This document shows positions 61,325 to 64,000 of a DNA stretch of 64,000 nucleotides, piece by piece. The stretch spans positions 186,001-250,000 of the forward strand of contig JAQFVV010006629.1 in NCBI GenBank assembly GCA_028023455.1. Direction: 5' to 3'. The stretch comes from Epiperipatus broadwayi (taxonomy: Eukaryota > Onychophora > Udeonychophora > Euonychophora > Peripatidae). Numbering within the stretch: the stretch's first letter is position 1; every line of letters begins with the position of its first letter. The notes beneath the pieces are model-generated. The model made no database searches. It saw only the letters and a program-made list of their open reading frames with translations, and was not told where the DNA came from. The position numbers and the translations under genes are program-made.

Positions 61325-63285
61325 TAAATTGAAGTTTTTTTAAAAAATTATTTGTACGGAAAAATAAATTATTTGTATAATAAGTATTATTTGACATTCT
61401 AATCCATAATAAATAATTGTTTTTATTCTCGTAACTATAATTGTAGTTAGCCAATAATTTTTTTCTAATTGATATAATTATTATTTGATTGAAATTTTTT
61501 ATTAAAAAGAATATGTATGTGCAAATATATGTCTGTAAGATAAAGATTAAAAATTCTCAGTTGTATAGCTTCGTTGTTTAAATACTGATTATTGTTTTTT
61601 ATGTAACTTTTATTAAAAATATTCTGTTAATTCAGTTTTTCTATTTATATATGAAATATATTTATGTCACTTTTTTTTTTAAATTATTTTTATTGAAATA
61701 TTTTTTAATATTAATTATTACTATTATAATAATGTTACTAGTGAGTACAGATTTTTTAAAAAGTAAATCTTATTTCAAATACAATCCTGTATTTAATTAT
61801 CCAATTAATTTGTTTTGCAATTTCCCTACAGAATTGAATGGACTACTTTAATTGAATTGAAAGCAAATCTTAATAAATAAATAGTTGACGCTTTTATCAA
61901 ATTTAAACATTTGTGTTTTATAGGAAATGTTACATGAATAGGAAAAATAGTTATAAGGGTTTTTAATGATTAGAAGGTTATTGTGGGGTCGTTTGAAGAT
62001 AGATTGGCAAAAGTTTTGTTAAAATACTTTGTTCATAGTGTATCTTTATTTGAATAAAATACTTGGATTATTACAAATAAGTAGAAAAGATTGATTAAGT
62101 TTGGACTTTGTAGAGTTGGCAATTGGGGGGGGGGGCATAAATTATAATAGAAAAATTGAAAAGATTAATGAAACAATATTGTGAAAATTAAGAAGAGAAA
62201 GTGAGCATTGTCTTTGGAGGAATTGTTTGAGAGATTATTGTGGGATAGAAGAAAAGACAAAAAATAAAAAAGTTGCCAGATTATTCTAAGTAAGAGGATG
62301 GATTATATAGATTTAAAGTCTAGAATAGAAAAGAGCTTGATAGAGTGGAGAAAATGTCTGGATTGTTTTGTGGGATTTACCTTTTGCTAGATAATTAATT
62401 ATAGGACAAAAAGTAATTTATAGTCAAAATGATTATAGGTTTTTGAAATATGGATTTGAAGAAAAATAAAAACTTGATTAGCTGAGTGTTGGAAAATTGA
62501 AGGAAAAATAAAATTATTGATATACAAATTTTAGTTAGTGTAAGTACTTGATCTTTTAATAATAGGACAAAAAGTAGAGACTAAAAGTCATTCATTAATA
62601 GTTTTTCTGCTATTGATTAATAATGATTACATTTATTTATTGGGTTGACTTTAATTTTTCAACTACTAATACATTTTCTAATTTAAAATAGTATTGTTGT
62701 AGTAGTAGTAGTAGTAATTGAAATGTAATGGTAATATTATATCTGGGATAGATATAATATGCAACTCAAATTTTTATTTTACTGAATTGTTAAATTATAA
62801 ATTAGTTTTTTTTACTTACAAACAAGTTTGCTGATTCTTGGTAATTTTTTTAATTTTGGCATATTGTTTCATTATTAAATAAATGATCATGATTAGTAAT
62901 TGTTGACTTTCATTTTAATAATTCATTTCTGTAGAACTCCATCATAAAGTAATTAAGTCTCATGTTTGAGTTATGTCAAAAGTTAACTTTATTACTAATT
63001 TTGAATAAATGAATTTATAAATATAAATGAATATTACATAAATTTTTGCAGTTAAATTAATAAATAATATTTTATTTAGAAAATTTTAAATAGTGCTAAG
63101 GTATACTTGAAATAAAACATCAGGAAATTTTGGCAATAAATTTCTGTTTACTATGATTTACTATAAAATTTTTAAGTTGCTTTATAAAATAATAAGTTTT
63201 TATATTGTTATAGATATGTGGATTTTGATATGGTGAATAAATAATAATATATACATGCACAGGTATATTGTTATTAAAATTATTT
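61325..63285. other. No recognisable feature apart from simple repeats
   Basis: AT-rich. Simple tracts: an 11-base G run (62125-62135) and a (GTA)n tract (about 62700-62716). A short text 'aggacaaaaagta' occurs twice, at about 62403 and 62563. Open frames have no recognisable content. Confidence 0.45.
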
Positions 63286-63299
63286 GTTTCAATTAGTAG

Positions 63300-63440
63300 A
63301 ATGTTAAAGTGGTCTACTTAAGAATCAAATGGTTCAAGATCGATTCTTAACTGAACAACAATTTTGTGCTCAACCTGCCACTAGATGTGCTCATATATCA
63401 TCACATGACCTCCCAAGAAAGTAACCATATGATTATTATT
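63300..63440 (+). repeat. Dispersed SINE-like repeat, copy 2
   Basis: Partner of 52430-52640. Upstream of the shared part it has 'aaagtggtctacttaagaat' and 'ggttcaagatcgattctt'; the latter resembles a B-box with an insertion, supporting a tRNA-derived head. The shared distal part 'catcacatgacctcccaag' probably belongs to the SINE body. Confidence 0.4.
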
Positions 63441-64000
63441 AGCATATTTTTATATTGCATTGACACTTTGTAAAGAATTTTGATGAGAAAATACTATTTA
63501 TTTTAAGGATTGATAAAAATCAATGTAGATTGCTAATAATGATTATGTTGTTTGACCATTATATCCTTTGTCAAGAAATCTTTTGGAGTCACAAAACCTG
63601 ATGTTCATTAGATCAGTTAATGTACATACATTCACACATTACATACACATACTTGATAATTTTATTAAGATTATTATGTAAATTATATGCTGTATGACCA
63701 GTAACTCTCTTAGAACTTATTAACTATTTTTTTGCTGATATCTAGACTTCAAACATACAGCTAGGGGTTAAACAACTACTTTCTTAAAATTATATTCTAC
63801 AGTAAAGATTTTAAATGTTATTTTCTCATCTATTATGTATTTAATCTGACTATGAATTAAGTAGTAGCAAATCAATATTAATTCCTGGTATTCATATGAT
63901 TAGCATTTTTCTAAAATGTCTTAATATATTGACTTTTCTGCCTGCTTCTTAAAATTATAATTATTACTATGATAATGAAATTACCCACCTCATCACTCAG

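Overview
The window is AT-rich (roughly three quarters A+T by eye), intron-scale intergenic DNA from an invertebrate animal. Several things point to a metazoan genome: RTE-clade and other non-LTR retrotransposons, a ZBED-type hAT transposon, a GVQW3-like mariner fossil, pogo/Tigger-type termini, and tRNA-headed SINEs. A mollusc, possibly a cephalopod, would fit this mix, but an arachnid or other invertebrate cannot be excluded. I see no convincing intact host gene.

Layout. 0-5 kb: a pogo-like terminus, small fold-back elements, then a ~1 kb near-perfect inverted repeat (about 3994-4985) belonging to a family spread over the window. 5.98-9.28 kb: a full-length RTE retrotransposon with one intact 995-codon ORF and perfect 11-bp target-site duplications. 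9.7-10.3 kb: a LINE C-terminal fossil. 11.2-12.3 kb: a decayed, intronless reading that resembles a MIF4G-domain protein. 12.6-14.9 kb: a decayed RTE copy. 17.1-19.0 kb: an old endonuclease/RT LINE. 19.0-20.0 kb: more copies of the repeat family. 20.3-25.4 kb: a TA-flanked MITE, a hAT terminus, an RTE 3' fragment, and an LTR-like 2.1-kb element flanked by ATAG. 27.5-28.5 and 33.75-34.4 kb: more copies of the repeat family. 30.2 and 50.0 kb: two very short tRNA-like SINEs. 31.75-32.5 kb: an internally deleted mariner. 40.5-43.9 kb: a BovB-like RT fossil followed by a hAT element with exact 8-bp duplications. 45.7-48.8 kb: a second near-full-length but broken RTE, inverted. 51-64 kb: fold-back elements, a diffuse long repeat shared with 34.7 kb, and one less AT-rich island near 60.6-61.3 kb with an RFX X-box-like palindrome.

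The most interesting signal is in the repeat family at 4, 19, 28 and 34 kb. Its ~370-450-bp unit carries a type I hammerhead-ribozyme-like motif: CTGANGA core, GAAA, a self-complementary ACTAGT stem III, a C at the cleavage position, and a 6-bp stem I that stays paired between copies through compensatory changes. The unit occurs in direct tandem and, at three loci, as head-to-head inverted copies. This resembles the hammerheads known from Penelope-like elements and small animal retrozymes. The unit itself shows no coding capacity and I cannot match it to a named family.

The autonomous elements (RTE, hAT, mariner) explain most coding traces. The short elements probably depend on machinery supplied elsewhere. 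Every assignment is from reading the sequence; no database search was possible.
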